Shown: positions 8,751 through 18,296, numbered from the stretch's first letter. The stretch is DNA of 64,000 nucleotides from JALOAD01 sp023228995 [NCBI: Candidatus Muiribacterium halophilum] (GCA_023228995.1 JALOAD010000012.1:11933-75932), one strand, 5' to 3'. Made by a program: numbers and translations. Notes: generated by a model not told the origin, from the sequence alone.

Positions 8751-9745
8751 AAATGAATATTTTGGTAATAGGTGCTGGAGCATGGGGAACTACTATAGCG
8801 AATTTACTTTCAGAAAAATCTGAAAACAATGTTAAGTTATGGTGTTATGAAAAAGAACTTAGTAATCATATAAATGAACATAATGAAAATATTTTTTATA
8901 TGAAAGGTAAAAGTTTAAATAAAAATTTAAAAGCAGTAAATGATCTTTCAATATCTTCTAGTCAAGATCTTATAGTTGTTGCAGTTCCATCATCTTTTTT
9001 TATTGCAACTATGAATGAATTAAAAAAATATGTAAAAAAAAGTGATTTTTTAATATTGACTAAAGGTTTTGAGCTTTCAACCGGAAGGCTTTTATCTGAT
9101 ATAATGCAGGAAAAATTTGTAGAATCTACTATTTCAGTATTGTCTGGACCTAATCTTGCTACAGAAATAGCCAATAAAAAGCCTGCATCAGCAGTAATTG
9201 CTTCTGAAAATAAAGAATTTAGAGAAAAAATGCAAAGTGTTTTCTTTAGAGATTATTTTAGAATTTATGTAAGCGATGATGTTATTGGTGTGCAGATTGG
9301 TGGTGCATTTAAAAATATTATTGCAATAGGTGCAGGTATATCAGATGCTCTTGGTTTTGGAGTAAATACAAAAGCTGCTTATTTAACGCGTGGTATTATG
9401 GAAATGACTAGATTTGGTATTGAGTTAGGTGCAAAACCTTATACTTTTTCAGGTTTAACAGGAGTTGGTGATCTTATTGCTACAGCAAATTCGCCTTTAA
9501 GTAGAAATTATTCTTTTGGAAATGAAATTGTTAATTCCAATAAAGACCCGAAGATTTTATTTAATACACAAAAAAAAGCTATAGAAGGTGTTTTAGCTTG
9601 CAAAGCAGTTTATGAAAAGAGTAAAAAATTAAATATTGAAGTTCCAATAACTGAAATGGTTTATAGAATAATTTATGAAAGTTTTAATCCTTTAGAAGCT
9701 GTTAATGAACTTATGCATAGAGAACCGAAAGCTGAGATATATTAA
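8747..9745 (+). CDS. gpsA: NAD(P)-dependent glycerol-3-phosphate dehydrogenase
   Basis: Cytoplasmic enzyme (332 aa) reducing dihydroxyacetone phosphate to glycerol-3-phosphate, the PlsY substrate. N-terminal Rossmann motif VIGAGAWGTTIA (about 6-17); LTKGFE near 105; SGPNLATEIA near 135; catalytic lysine region GGAFKNIIAIGAGI (about 184-197); GLTGVGDLIAT near 240. ATG 8747 overlaps the plsY stop; ATG 8753 is an alternative with the same product minus two residues. Confidence 0.95.
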   Translation: MKMNILVIGAGAWGTTIANLLSEKSENNVKLWCYEKELSNHINEHNENIFYMKGKSLNKNLKAVNDLSISSSQDLIVVAVPSSFFIATMNELKKYVKKSDFLILTKGFELSTGRLLSDIMQEKFVESTISVLSGPNLATEIANKKPASAVIASENKEFREKMQSVFFRDYFRIYVSDDVIGVQIGGAFKNIIAIGAGISDALGFGVNTKAAYLTRGIMEMTRFGIELGAKPYTFSGLTGVGDLIATANSPLSRNYSFGNEIVNSNKDPKILFNTQKKAIEGVLACKAVYEKSKKLNIEVPITEMVYRIIYESFNPLEAVNELMHREPKAEIY

Positions 9746-11022
9746 TGAAAAAATTCATATTAATAATTTTAATTTTAATATTTGGAATATTTTATTATTT
9801 AACACCATATAAAATGGTTTTTTTAGAACAAAAACAAGTATTTTATTCTATAGATTCAATTAGAAGTTCTATTGAGATTTATAATTTATCTTTAGAAAAA
9901 ACAATGCTTACCTTAGAATCAGAAGAAACAAATAATGTATTTGAAGTTAAAAATCTTAGTTTTCTTGATTATAGATTTAATATTCAAAAGATAATGAATA
10001 GTATTTCTTTTAAAATTGTAGCTGTAAAATCTGTTTTTGGTATATATACCAACATTCCATACATAATTACATATAATAAAGAACTTTTTAATTCTAATAT
10101 TAATAATATTTCAGATAAGATTAGTAAAGAATATGTTTCAGATATTGTTATTAAAGAAAAAGAATTTTATAGATATAAAAAAGGTCAAAAAGGAATAAGA
10201 GTTTTAAAAGAAGAATTTGCTAGAAAAATTATAAATAGTTTAGAAAAAAAAGAATTTACAATAAAAATTCCTGTTGAATTTTATGAAAATGCTAAATTAG
10301 AAAATTTAGAAATAAAAATACCAGATGTTATTATATCTGAATTTTATACTGAATTTGATTTTTCAAATAAAGCTAGAGTTGAAAATCTAAAAGTTGCTTC
10401 AAATGCTATTGATAATATTATAATAAAATCTGGACAAAAATTCTCTTTTAATGATTTTGTTGGAGAAAGAACTTATAAAAAAGGTTATAAAGATGCAGGA
10501 GTTGTTGTAAATGGTAATATAGTTGATGGTATTGCAGGTGGAATATGTCAGGTTACTTCAACTTTGTATAATAGTGCTTTGCTTTCAGGTATTGAAATTG
10601 TAAGAAGGTATCCGCATTCTATTTATGATCCTCAATGGGCATACACAAAAAGAGGACTTGATTCTGCGGTAGCTTATCCTTATAAGGATATTATAATAAA
10701 AAACAATAGAAATGATAATATAATGATTGATATTGAATTTATAGAAAACAGATTATATTGTTTTATTTATGCACATACAAAAAATGATTTTGATGTTGAA
10801 TTGGTTACAGGTAAACCTCACTTTATAAAATTTTCCACAAAGACAATATATTCCGATAAGTTGAATAAGGGAAATAAAGAAATAGTAAATCCTGGAATTG
10901 AAGGTTCAATAATTGAATCTTATAGGCTTTTTAAGTATAAGGATGGGCGGGAAAAAAAAGAATTTCTCGCTCGTGATACTTACAAAAAAGTTGACAGGAT
11001 TGAAATGATAGGAACTAATTAA
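9745..11022 (+). CDS. VanW-family protein, membrane-anchored
   Basis: 425-aa protein with an N-terminal signal anchor (about 4-20) and a C-terminal VanW domain (about 210-360). Recognisable VanW core: IIKSGQKFSFNDFVGERTY, GIAGGICQVTSTLYNSALLS, IVRRYPHSIYDPQWAY and DSAVAYPYKDIIIKNN. The VanW domain is found in cell-envelope proteins of many bacteria; its biochemical role is unresolved, and vancomycin resistance should not be inferred. The middle region (about 60-200) is unassigned. The start shares one base with the gpsA stop, so it belongs to the der-plsY-gpsA operon. Confidence 0.88.
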   Translation: MKKFILIILILIFGIFYYLTPYKMVFLEQKQVFYSIDSIRSSIEIYNLSLEKTMLTLESEETNNVFEVKNLSFLDYRFNIQKIMNSISFKIVAVKSVFGIYTNIPYIITYNKELFNSNINNISDKISKEYVSDIVIKEKEFYRYKKGQKGIRVLKEEFARKIINSLEKKEFTIKIPVEFYENAKLENLEIKIPDVIISEFYTEFDFSNKARVENLKVASNAIDNIIIKSGQKFSFNDFVGERTYKKGYKDAGVVVNGNIVDGIAGGICQVTSTLYNSALLSGIEIVRRYPHSIYDPQWAYTKRGLDSAVAYPYKDIIIKNNRNDNIMIDIEFIENRLYCFIYAHTKNDFDVELVTGKPHFIKFSTKTIYSDKLNKGNKEIVNPGIEGSIIESYRLFKYKDGREKKEFLARDTYKKVDRIEMIGTN

Positions 11023-11037
11023 GAGGGGGGAAACAAC

Positions 11038-12354
11038 ATGAAAAAAAGTATCTTTATTCTGATTCTGATTGCTGTTGTACTAATATCAGGAGCGGCAGAA
11101 ATGGAGTATTATTTTGATAAATCTATTGGTAAAAAAGGAAAATCTACCGGTGAATTTGATTATCCTGTAAGTGTTACAAGAGATAGTTATGGTAATATTT
11201 TTGTTACTGACTGGAAAAACTCAAGAGTTCAGAAATTTTCTGAATCTGGAGATTTTATTCTTGAATTTGGAAATAGTCAAGCTCCTAAATTAAATTTACC
11301 TATTGGTATTGCTTTAGATAATAGCAATAATGTATATGTAGCAGATTATGGTAATCATAGAATAATAAAATACGATGAAAATGGGAATCTTCTTATTGCA
11401 GCTGGTAAAAAAGGTAAAGAATCTGGAGAATTTAGAGCACCAAGAGGTATATGGTATGATGTTGTAAAAGAAAGATTATTTGTTGCAGATTATGATAATT
11501 ATAGAATACAGATATTAGATCAAGATCTTAAAGTTTTGTCTGAAATTGATTGTAAAGATCCTGATAATAATAAAAGATATCCTCCAAGATCTGTAGCTGT
11601 TGATTATGACGGAAATGTTTATGCTGTTATGTCTTCTTATAATGTTATTTGGAAATTTAATACAGAAGGTAAATTAGTTAGAAAATTTGGTTCTAAAGGT
11701 AATAAACCTGGAGAATTTGATAATCCAAGATATATAGCGGTTGATAGTTTAAATAATATTTATATATCTGATTATAACAATGATAGAATACAGATATTTA
11801 ATACTGATGGAGTATGTAAAGGATATTTTGGTGAAAAAGGTAGTGGTCTTGGTCATTTTAATAAGCCTGAAGGAATATTTATTGATAAAGAGGCTAGAAT
11901 TTTAATAGTTGATGCAGAAAACCACAGAATACAAGTTTTTAACTCAACCGATATATTTAAATACAGAACACTTGCAAGATATTATACAAGAATTAACGAT
12001 ATTGAAATGGCAAATACATATTATAATAAAATATATGAAATAGATCCTTTAGATATTGTTGCAAAAAAAATTGTTATTGATAATCTTATTGTTAAGTTAA
12101 AAACAGCGGTAGATGATGTGAAAATAGAAGAAATTGCTAGACAAATACTTGCAATAGATTCAAAAGAAATTGAATCAAGAAAAATGCTTGATAAATTAGA
12201 AGAAAAAAGGTTAAAATTAGAGAATAAGAAAAAAATAAGATTAATTATTGTTTTACTAATAATTCTCATTGTTGTAGTAATACTTATACTTGTTTTAAAA
12301 CCTCAAAAAGGTAAAAAATTCAGTGATAAGAATATCAAAATAATAATATGGTAA
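11038..12354 (+). CDS. secreted/membrane NHL-repeat beta-propeller protein with C-terminal TPR-like part
   Basis: 438 aa. Signal peptide MKKSIFILILIAVVLISGA, then six NHL repeats (about 35-300) with repeating pattern G-x-F-x-x-P-x-x-(I/V)-A-x-D and D-x-x-N-(H/D)-R-I-Q-x-(F/L). A short TPR-like helical region (about 310-385) contains MANTYYNKIYEIDP. A basic stretch then leads into a C-terminal membrane helix (about 402-422) and a basic tail. This predicts a periplasmic propeller anchored at its C-terminus. Ligand unknown. RBS GAGGGGGG. A protein at 46.9 kb has the same two modules in reverse order. Confidence 0.8.
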   Translation: MKKSIFILILIAVVLISGAAEMEYYFDKSIGKKGKSTGEFDYPVSVTRDSYGNIFVTDWKNSRVQKFSESGDFILEFGNSQAPKLNLPIGIALDNSNNVYVADYGNHRIIKYDENGNLLIAAGKKGKESGEFRAPRGIWYDVVKERLFVADYDNYRIQILDQDLKVLSEIDCKDPDNNKRYPPRSVAVDYDGNVYAVMSSYNVIWKFNTEGKLVRKFGSKGNKPGEFDNPRYIAVDSLNNIYISDYNNDRIQIFNTDGVCKGYFGEKGSGLGHFNKPEGIFIDKEARILIVDAENHRIQVFNSTDIFKYRTLARYYTRINDIEMANTYYNKIYEIDPLDIVAKKIVIDNLIVKLKTAVDDVKIEEIARQILAIDSKEIESRKMLDKLEEKRLKLENKKKIRLIIVLLIILIVVVILILVLKPQKGKKFSDKNIKIIIW

Positions 12355-12363
12355 AGAGGAATA

Positions 12364-12828
12364 ATGATAAAGTTTGAAAGTGTAAATAGTTTTATCTTTC
12401 CGGCACAGAAACCTTATATTACGATTCTTTTTAAAATAGTTGAAGATATTGGGAATGCTATGAAAAAAGTTAATAGTGTGAATCAAAAACTTTTGGGAAA
12501 TGATATTGATTTTGGAGTTTTTTTTGGCTTTGGAATTACAGTAGCAATAGATGAAGCTTTAAAAAATGCTATAGAACATGGAAATAAAAATGATGCTATG
12601 AAAAAAGTTACTTTTTCTTATACAGTTAGCAATGAAGTACTTACTGTAAATGTCAAGGATGAGGGTAATGGATTTGATTATAATAATTTGCCAGAAGTTG
12701 TGGTTGATGAAGAATCTGGAAGAGGACTTTTGCTTATAAAAAACTTTATGGATGATGTATCTTTTAATGAAAAAGGAAATGAGATAACAATGAGAAAATA
12801 CAGAAACAAAGGTGATAAAAATGCTTGA
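12364..12828 (+). CDS. RsbW-like serine/threonine kinase (anti-sigma factor type, GHKL ATPase)
   Basis: 154 aa, one HATPase_c_2 domain. N box GITVAIDEALKNAIEHGN (about 58-75), G1-type VKDEGNGFDY (about 98-107) and G2-type ESGRGLLLIKNFMDD (about 118-132). Such kinases phosphorylate STAS antagonists in partner-switching systems. The next gene is a STAS protein overlapping by 8 bases, which supports a functional pair. No sigma factor is nearby, so the target is unknown. Confidence 0.87.
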   Translation: MIKFESVNSFIFPAQKPYITILFKIVEDIGNAMKKVNSVNQKLLGNDIDFGVFFGFGITVAIDEALKNAIEHGNKNDAMKKVTFSYTVSNEVLTVNVKDEGNGFDYNNLPEVVVDEESGRGLLLIKNFMDDVSFNEKGNEITMRKYRNKGDKNA

Positions 12829-13156
12829 AATAATCAAAAATAATATAAATGAAAACCTTGTATTTATTAAATTGAATGGAAAACTTATTTATGATACAGA
12901 AGAAGATGTAAATCTTACTTTTGAGAGCATTATAGCAAATTCCAAAGATACAATATTAGATGTTTCAGAGTTGAATTATGTAAATTCATCTGGATTAGGG
13001 ATTTTTATAAATTTTTTAAAAAGCATGAAAAGTATTGGAAGAAGATTAATAATTTTAAATCCATCAATTGAAGTAAAGACACTTTTTGAAATAACAAGCC
13101 TTGATAAAATGTTTGATATAGTTAATACAATAGATGAAGCTAAGGAGAAACTCTAA
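12821..13156 (+). CDS. STAS-domain anti-sigma factor antagonist
   Basis: 111 aa, single STAS domain. The phosphorylation loop DVSELNYVNSSGLGIFINFL (about 46-65) has the usual D-x-S-x-x-x-x-x-S-S-G-(L/I)-G; the serine before SG is the expected site. ATG 12821 is preferred because AAAGGTGAT lies just before it; GTG 12812 would add three residues. Forms a pair with the RsbW-like kinase. Its 3' end overlaps the convergent pseudopilin gene by 17 bases. Confidence 0.88.
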   Translation: MLEIIKNNINENLVFIKLNGKLIYDTEEDVNLTFESIIANSKDTILDVSELNYVNSSGLGIFINFLKSMKSIGRRLIILNPSIEVKTLFEITSLDKMFDIVNTIDEAKEKL

Positions 13157-14198
13157 GTTTTTCACTTCTTGTTATATTATCTTTAATTTTTTTAAAACTA
13201 CGATCAGGACCAGCTGATAAAATAGATATTTCAATATCTCCAGTAAATGGGAAGAAATAAAAATTTTTCATTACAGGCGGTTGAATAAGACCGGCGGAAT
13301 TTTTAGATCTGGAATTTAATCTCATTTCAATTTTAAGACTTTCAACATCTAATATAACTTTTCTTGTGGATGTTTCTTGAAAAACTATTCCAAGATAAAG
13401 ATTATATCTTTCAACATCATTTAATATATTAGTGTTTTCTGTATATAGACTGTTATATTTGCTTTTCATATAATCCTTTGCAGGAATTCCTAATGTGTTT
13501 TTTTGTATGCCTGTATTAGCTAAATTAATTGTAGCAAATCTTTTTTTTGCAATGTCTCCACCATAATCCATAATTCCACTTTCAGCACTTATATAAAGAT
13601 CTCTAACTTTAAAAATCAAATCTTCTGGTAATGGTACAAATTTTTCTGCATAATAGAGTTTATATTTGAAATCTATAGTAAGATCTCCAGGATTTGCAAG
13701 AGATAATTGTTCAAATTTTGAATTATCAAAAGATGCAAATTTTTCTCTTGAAAGAGAGCTAAATTTTAACAATTTTATATTTGAAGGATTTTTTGAAAAA
13801 TCTATTGTAAAAGGATCAGGAAGTGTTCCACTTATAATATTTATTGAATAAGGAGTTCCCCATGGGTCGGTTGGAAGGTAAATATTTCTTTCTTTAGATA
13901 AATATGAAAGAAAAGTAGTATTTGGAAGTGGTGTATAGTTTATTGTTGATTTTGATGAATACTCGAGAGGAAATACAGATTTTTCTAATGTTGACATTAC
14001 ATTAAGATCTTGTACATCTTTTAACTGAATTTTATAATATTCAGAAATATAATTTTTAATAAGTGTCATATCTGTTGTTAGCCTTACCATACGACTTTCT
14101 TCTACTGATTTTGAAACATAAGGTATAAGAATTGTTGCTAATATTGCAATCAAAGTTATTACAATGAGAAGTTCTATTAAAGTAAAGGCTTTTTTCAT
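13140..14198 (-). CDS. type IV pilin-like / type II secretion pseudopilin-like protein
   Basis: 352 aa. Class III leader MKKA^FTLIELLIVITLIAI with glutamate at +5 and a hydrophobic N-terminal helix; the residue before the cleavage site is Ala rather than the more usual Gly. GspG-like features include LTTDMTLIKNYISEYY and a DPWGTPYSI motif, the calcium-site region of major pseudopilins. The C-terminal half (about 190-350) is unassigned; it ends with ILSAGPDRSFKKI, resembling the SaGpD end of GspG. Much longer than a normal pilin (~150 aa). Alone and opposite in orientation to its neighbours. Likely substrate of the PilB/C/Q machine encoded at 23-33 kb (inference). Confidence 0.82.
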   Translation of the reverse strand: MKKAFTLIELLIVITLIAILATILIPYVSKSVEESRMVRLTTDMTLIKNYISEYYKIQLKDVQDLNVMSTLEKSVFPLEYSSKSTINYTPLPNTTFLSYLSKERNIYLPTDPWGTPYSINIISGTLPDPFTIDFSKNPSNIKLLKFSSLSREKFASFDNSKFEQLSLANPGDLTIDFKYKLYYAEKFVPLPEDLIFKVRDLYISAESGIMDYGGDIAKKRFATINLANTGIQKNTLGIPAKDYMKSKYNSLYTENTNILNDVERYNLYLGIVFQETSTRKVILDVESLKIEMRLNSRSKNSAGLIQPPVMKNFYFFPFTGDIEISILSAGPDRSFKKIKDNITRSEKLRVSP

Positions 14199-14205
14199 AT
14201 TTATT

Positions 14206-14211
14206 ATTATA
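14206..14211 (-). promoter_or_regulatory. -10 box just upstream of the pseudopilin start
   Basis: On the minus strand TATAAT (14211-14206) is followed by only 7 bases before ATG 14198. No Shine-Dalgarno fits between them and no convincing -35 is seen 16-18 bases upstream. If real, the mRNA is essentially leaderless. Confidence 0.4.
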
Positions 14212-14266
14212 ACATAAATGTAAAAAAAAAATTAGTTAAATAGTTAAAAGAAAGAACACTGAAGCT

Positions 14267-14602
14267 GTCATCCCGGTATAATTCTGAATTTTTGTCATCC
14301 CGGTATGATTTTGAGCCGGGATCTCGCTTTTGATTTTTTTCATTAAACTATCGCAAAAAAATAATAATTCGGTATTTTAGAGGCTGTTGAAAAAGTCATG
14401 TTTTCTTTTTTTCAAACTTAACTTTAAAACCAAACAGCATGGTCAGGCCGACCTATGTAAGGAGAAATTTTATACTATGTAAATTTTCAACTGTTACCAA
14501 GATATCAATTGTTTTGAATTGTATAATTATTTAAAATATTAAAGCCATTAATTGAAAAACTTCTAACAAGTTCTTGTAATTGCTGTCAGACATATTTTTT
14601 TA
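14267..14602 (+). repeat. composite repeat A (truncated), filling the gap before murJ
   Basis: Contains, in order: two copies of GTCATCCCGG 27 bases apart, the second able to fold with CCGGGAT; an AT block with CGCAAAAAAATAAT and TTCGGTATTTT (about 14352-14378); the left part of a MITE-like element (14381-14460); unrelated filler; and the block ATTGCTGTCAGACATATTTT (about 14549-14602). The same order occurs at 42389-42825, where the element is complete. The rest of 14199-14663 holds no gene I can support. Confidence 0.75.
14381..14460 (+). mobile_element. MITE-like element, truncated copy A
   Basis: Begins with terminal repeat AGGCTGTTGAAAAA and continues through AACAGCATGGTCAGGCCGAC to CTATGTAAG. 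It matches the first ~80 bases of the copy at 42504-42653; the right half and right terminal repeat are lost. The left flank TTCGGTATTTT is the same as for copy B, so both derive from one insertion. Confidence 0.75.
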
Positions 14603-14663
14603 ATCTTTTCTCGCATCTCTAACTCCGATTCCCGGTTTTTCCCGAGTTTTTAATATCATTTAA

Positions 14664-14692
14664 TCGACTATGTTATTTTTTTGTTGTATAAT
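14664..14692 (+). promoter_or_regulatory. promoter of murJ, leaderless type
   Basis: TCGACT (14664-14669; 4 of 6 to the -35 consensus), 17-base spacer, TATAAT (14687-14692), then 7 bases to ATG 14700. Transcription would begin at or next to the A of the start codon. No Shine-Dalgarno is present. Confidence 0.55.
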
Positions 14693-14699
14693 CACACGG

Positions 14700-16187
14700 A
14701 TGAAAAGATTTCTTAAAAAGACATTTTTATTTTCACTTGGTACTTTTTTTTCTAGAATTTTAGGTTTTGTAAGAGAAATTGTTTTTTCTTATGTATTTGG
14801 TGCTTCATTTTTTTCAGATTTGTTTTTTGCATGTTTTAGAATTCCAAATCTTTTAAGACGGCTTCTTGCTGAAGGTACTTTATCTTTTGCTTATATTAAT
14901 GTTTATTCAGAACTAGAAAAAGAAAAAAATGAAGTAGAGTCTTTGAAGTTGAGTTCTGCTTTTTTTAACTGGATTCTTATTATTACCTTTACATTATATA
15001 TTTTAGTGCTTTTTTTTTCCAATGATATTGTTAGTATTATGCTTAAAGGTTTTTCAGATGAAAAATTGCTATATGCATCTATTATACTAAAATGGGTTTT
15101 CCCTTTTATAATATTTATATCTTTAGGTTCTATATTTTCTGGATTTTTAAATATGAAAGGCAGTTTTTTTGTACCTGCTGTTAGTTCTTCATTTTTAAAT
15201 ATTTCTCTTATTTTATGTGTTATTTTTTTTTATAGAGAAGATTATATTCTTATGGGAAAATATCTTGGAATATCAGTTATTATTGCAGGTTTTGTACAAT
15301 TTCTTATGTTGTTTTATTTTTCTTTGAAATCAGGATTTGAATATTTTCCAATTTTAAAAAATGAAAATCTTAAAAAAATGTTTTTTTATTTTATACCAGG
15401 TACATTTGCTATGGCGATTAGTCAGCTTAATATTATTATAGATAGTTTTTTTGCTTCATACCTTCCTGATGGTGGATATTCATGGTTATGGTATTCAAAT
15501 AGAATTGTACAGTTTCCTCTTGCTATATTTGGTGTTGCAATGGCTAATGTTCTTACGCCTTATATTGCAAAAAACAGAGGTGAAAAAATAGTTTCTGAAT
15601 CTTTGCTTAAAACTTTAAAATACAATAGTCTATTACTCATACCGATTACATTGGGTATAATGGTATATTCTCAAGAATTTATTTCACTTGTATTTCATAG
15701 AGGTAAATTTACTACTTATGATGTTTTAAATGTTTCAAAACTTCTTTTTTATTATGCTTCTGGTTTATGGTTTTTTTCAGCATTAAAAATATTAACCCCA
15801 GTGTTTTACACTTTAAAAAAAGTCTATATACCTGTTTTAGCTGGATTTATAACTTTGATTGTCAATACTATATTAAATTATATTCTTATTAAAACAATGG
15901 GAGCAAGTGGACTTTCTCTTGCAACTGTTATTTCTTCTGTGATAAATTTTTTAATACTTATAATTTTTTTAGGTAAAATATATAGAAAAATCAATGTATT
16001 ATTTATTTTAAAAATTATTATAATTTCAATTTTGTATACAGGTTATCTATATTTATTGAAAGATTTTAATTTATTCTTTAATATAGGTTCATCAGTTTTA
16101 GTTTATTATTTTTTATTAAAATTGTTTAACATAGAAGAAAGTGAGGAGATAATTCAAATTCTAAAAAGAAAAAGTATGAAAAACTGA
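14700..16187 (+). CDS. murJ: lipid II flippase MurJ
   Basis: 495-aa MOP-family membrane protein that flips lipid II. N-terminus KKTFLFSLGTFFSRILGFVREIVFSYVFGAS contains the MurJ/MviN signature, followed by FRIPNLLRRLLAEGTLSFAYINVYSE. About 13-14 hydrophobic segments. Family-typical sequences later include PLAIFGVAMANVLTPYIA and KILTPVFYTLKK. The start is ATG 14700 because the N-terminal motif aligns there and a promoter ends just before it; an in-frame ATG at 14670 is upstream of the predicted transcript. Runs into lepA after an 18-base gap. Confidence 0.94.
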   Translation: MKRFLKKTFLFSLGTFFSRILGFVREIVFSYVFGASFFSDLFFACFRIPNLLRRLLAEGTLSFAYINVYSELEKEKNEVESLKLSSAFFNWILIITFTLYILVLFFSNDIVSIMLKGFSDEKLLYASIILKWVFPFIIFISLGSIFSGFLNMKGSFFVPAVSSSFLNISLILCVIFFYREDYILMGKYLGISVIIAGFVQFLMLFYFSLKSGFEYFPILKNENLKKMFFYFIPGTFAMAISQLNIIIDSFFASYLPDGGYSWLWYSNRIVQFPLAIFGVAMANVLTPYIAKNRGEKIVSESLLKTLKYNSLLLIPITLGIMVYSQEFISLVFHRGKFTTYDVLNVSKLLFYYASGLWFFSALKILTPVFYTLKKVYIPVLAGFITLIVNTILNYILIKTMGASGLSLATVISSVINFLILIIFLGKIYRKINVLFILKIIIISILYTGYLYLLKDFNLFFNIGSSVLVYYFLLKLFNIEESEEIIQILKRKSMKN

Positions 16188-16205
16188 AGATGGGAGATTA
16201 AATTA

Positions 16206-17993
16206 ATGTATGATTTAAAAAAAATTAGAAATTTTTCTATAATTGCTCACATAGATCATGGAAAATCTACACTAGCAGATAGAATACTTGAGATTTCAGG
16301 TAGTGTTGAAAGAAGAAATATGAAAGAGCAGTTTCTTGATAATCTTGATGTTGAGAGAGAAAGAGGTATAACTGTCAAACTTAGAGCTGTAACTTTGGAT
16401 TATAAAGGATATCAGTTGAATCTTATTGATACTCCAGGGCATGTTGATTTTTCTTATGAAGTATCACGATCTCTTGCAGCTTGTGAAGGTGCATTACTTG
16501 TTGTTGATGCTTCTCAAGGAGTTGAAGCTCAGACATTGGCTAATGTATATCTTGCTATTGAAAACAATCTTGAAGTTCTTCCAGTTCTTAATAAAATAGA
16601 TCTTCCTCATGCAAGACCTGATGAAATTAAAGATGAAATTGAAGAACAAATAGGTATAAGTGCTCAGGATGCTGTTTGTGTGAGTGCTAAATCAGGATTG
16701 AATATTGATATTTTAATGGATAGAATAATTGAATTTTTACCTCCACCACAAGGAGATTATAAACAACCTTTAAAAGCTCTTATATTTGACTCTGTATATG
16801 ATGAATATAGAGGAGTTATTGTATTTGTAAGAATAATGGATGGAGAGGTAAAAACCGGTGACCTTATAAAAACTTTAATAAAAGATACAATTTTTGAAGT
16901 AACTGAGGTTGGATGTTTTTCGCCAGGTATGGTAAAAAGAGAATCTTTAAAAGCTGGTGAAGTTGGTTATATAACAGCAGGCATAAAATCTATTCAAGAT
17001 ATACATGTTGGAGATACTCTTACATTAAAAGATAATTCAGCTGAAAAAGCATTACCTGGTTATAAAGAAGTTAAACCTATGGTTTTTTCAGGTCTTTATC
17101 CTATTGAAACTGTTAATTATGTTAATCTTAAAGATGCTTTAGAAAAACTTACTCTTAACGATTCTTCTCTTAAATATGAACCTGAGAGTTCTATAGCTCT
17201 TGGAATGGGTTTTAGATGTGGGTTTTTAGGGTTATTACATTCTGAAGTTGTTAGAGAAAGACTTGAACAAGAATTTGACCTTGAGATAATTGCAACAGCA
17301 CCAAGTGTTAAATATAGGCTTACAACAATTAAAAACAAAATAAAATATATAGAAAATCCTATGAATATGCCAGATCCATCTCAATATAATATGGTAGAGG
17401 AACCATATATAAAAGCAGAACTTTTTACTCCTTCCGAATATGTTGGTGCTGTGATGAATATTTCAGAAAAGAAAAGAGGCGTTATGAAAAATATGAAATA
17501 TCTTAGTCATAACAGAGTTGAATTGACTTATGAATTTCCTCTTGCTGAAATTGTTGTTGATTTTTATGATAAGTTAAAATCATCAACTCGTGGCTATGCT
17601 TCTATGGATTATGAACTTATTGGTTATAGAGAAACCGATGTTACAAAGCTTGATATAAAAATAAATGGTGAATCTGTTGATGCTCTTTCTATGATTGTAC
17701 ATGTTGATAAAGCATATGAGGTTGGAAGATTAATTGTTTATAAATTAAGAGACATTATACCAAAACAAATGTTTAAAGTTCCTATACAAGCTTGTATAGG
17801 AGGAAAAATAATTGCCAGAGAAACTGTTTCTGCGATGAGAAAAGATGTTCTTGCAAAATGTTATGGTGGTGATATAACAAGAAAGAGAAAATTGCTTGAA
17901 AAACAAAAAGACGGTAAAAAGAGAATGAAATCTATTGGTTCGGTAGAAATCCCAAGAAATGCTTTTCTTGAGGTACTTAGAGTTGATGATTAG
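16206..17993 (+). CDS. lepA: elongation factor 4 (LepA)
   Basis: 595-aa back-translocating ribosomal GTPase, full length. G motifs: [12 protein letters not shown] (about 15-26), [21 protein letters not shown] (about 78-89), NKIDLP (about 131-136). The LepA-specific C-terminal domain ends with [25 protein letters not shown] and a short basic segment, although that tail cannot be judged further by eye. Co-directional with murJ and the ACT-domain gene. Confidence 0.97.
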   Translation: MYDLKKIRNFSIIAHIDHGKSTLADRILEISGSVERRNMKEQFLDNLDVERERGITVKLRAVTLDYKGYQLNLIDTPGHVDFSYEVSRSLAACEGALLVVDASQGVEAQTLANVYLAIENNLEVLPVLNKIDLPHARPDEIKDEIEEQIGISAQDAVCVSAKSGLNIDILMDRIIEFLPPPQGDYKQPLKALIFDSVYDEYRGVIVFVRIMDGEVKTGDLIKTLIKDTIFEVTEVGCFSPGMVKRESLKAGEVGYITAGIKSIQDIHVGDTLTLKDNSAEKALPGYKEVKPMVFSGLYPIETVNYVNLKDALEKLTLNDSSLKYEPESSIALGMGFRCGFLGLLHSEVVRERLEQEFDLEIIATAPSVKYRLTTIKNKIKYIENPMNMPDPSQYNMVEEPYIKAELFTPSEYVGAVMNISEKKRGVMKNMKYLSHNRVELTYEFPLAEIVVDFYDKLKSSTRGYASMDYELIGYRETDVTKLDIKINGESVDALSMIVHVDKAYEVGRLIVYKLRDIIPKQMFKVPIQACIGGKIIARETVSAMRKDVLAKCYGGDITRKRKLLEKQKDGKKRMKSIGSVEIPRNAFLEVLRVDD

Positions 17994-18005
17994 GGAGGAG
18001 TATAT

Positions 18006-18284
18006 ATGAAAAAAGAAAAAATAGTTATAACAGTTCTTGGTGTCAATAAATCTGGAGTTGTGGCAAATGTTACTTCAGTTTTAGCTAAATACAATTGTTC
18101 TATTCAGGATATGAATCAGACAATTATAGATGATCTTTTTGCAATGATACTTATTGTAGATATAACTGATCTTAATATGGATTTTGCTGCATTTAAGGAA
18201 AAAATCGAAGGTAAAGGTGAGGAAATAGGTGTAAAAATCTTTATACAGCATGAAAATGTATTTAGAATGATGCACAGGATTTAA
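18006..18284 (+). CDS. ACT domain-containing protein, UPF0237 family
   Basis: 92 aa, one ACT domain covering nearly all of the protein: VITVLGVNKSGVVANVTSVL, SIQDMNQTIIDDLFAMILIV. ACT domains bind small ligands such as amino acids; this family's ligand is not established. Members are regularly found directly before UPF0210 (PFL-like) genes, as here (13-base gap), so it is probably the regulatory partner. Strong RBS GGGAGG. Confidence 0.92.
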   Translation: MKKEKIVITVLGVNKSGVVANVTSVLAKYNCSIQDMNQTIIDDLFAMILIVDITDLNMDFAAFKEKIEGKGEEIGVKIFIQHENVFRMMHRI

Positions 18285-18296
18285 AGGGGGAATAAA

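Noticed and set aside
9745-11022. Vancomycin resistance function from the VanW name.
   Set aside because: The VanW domain is widespread in envelope proteins; no vanHAX-type genes are present.
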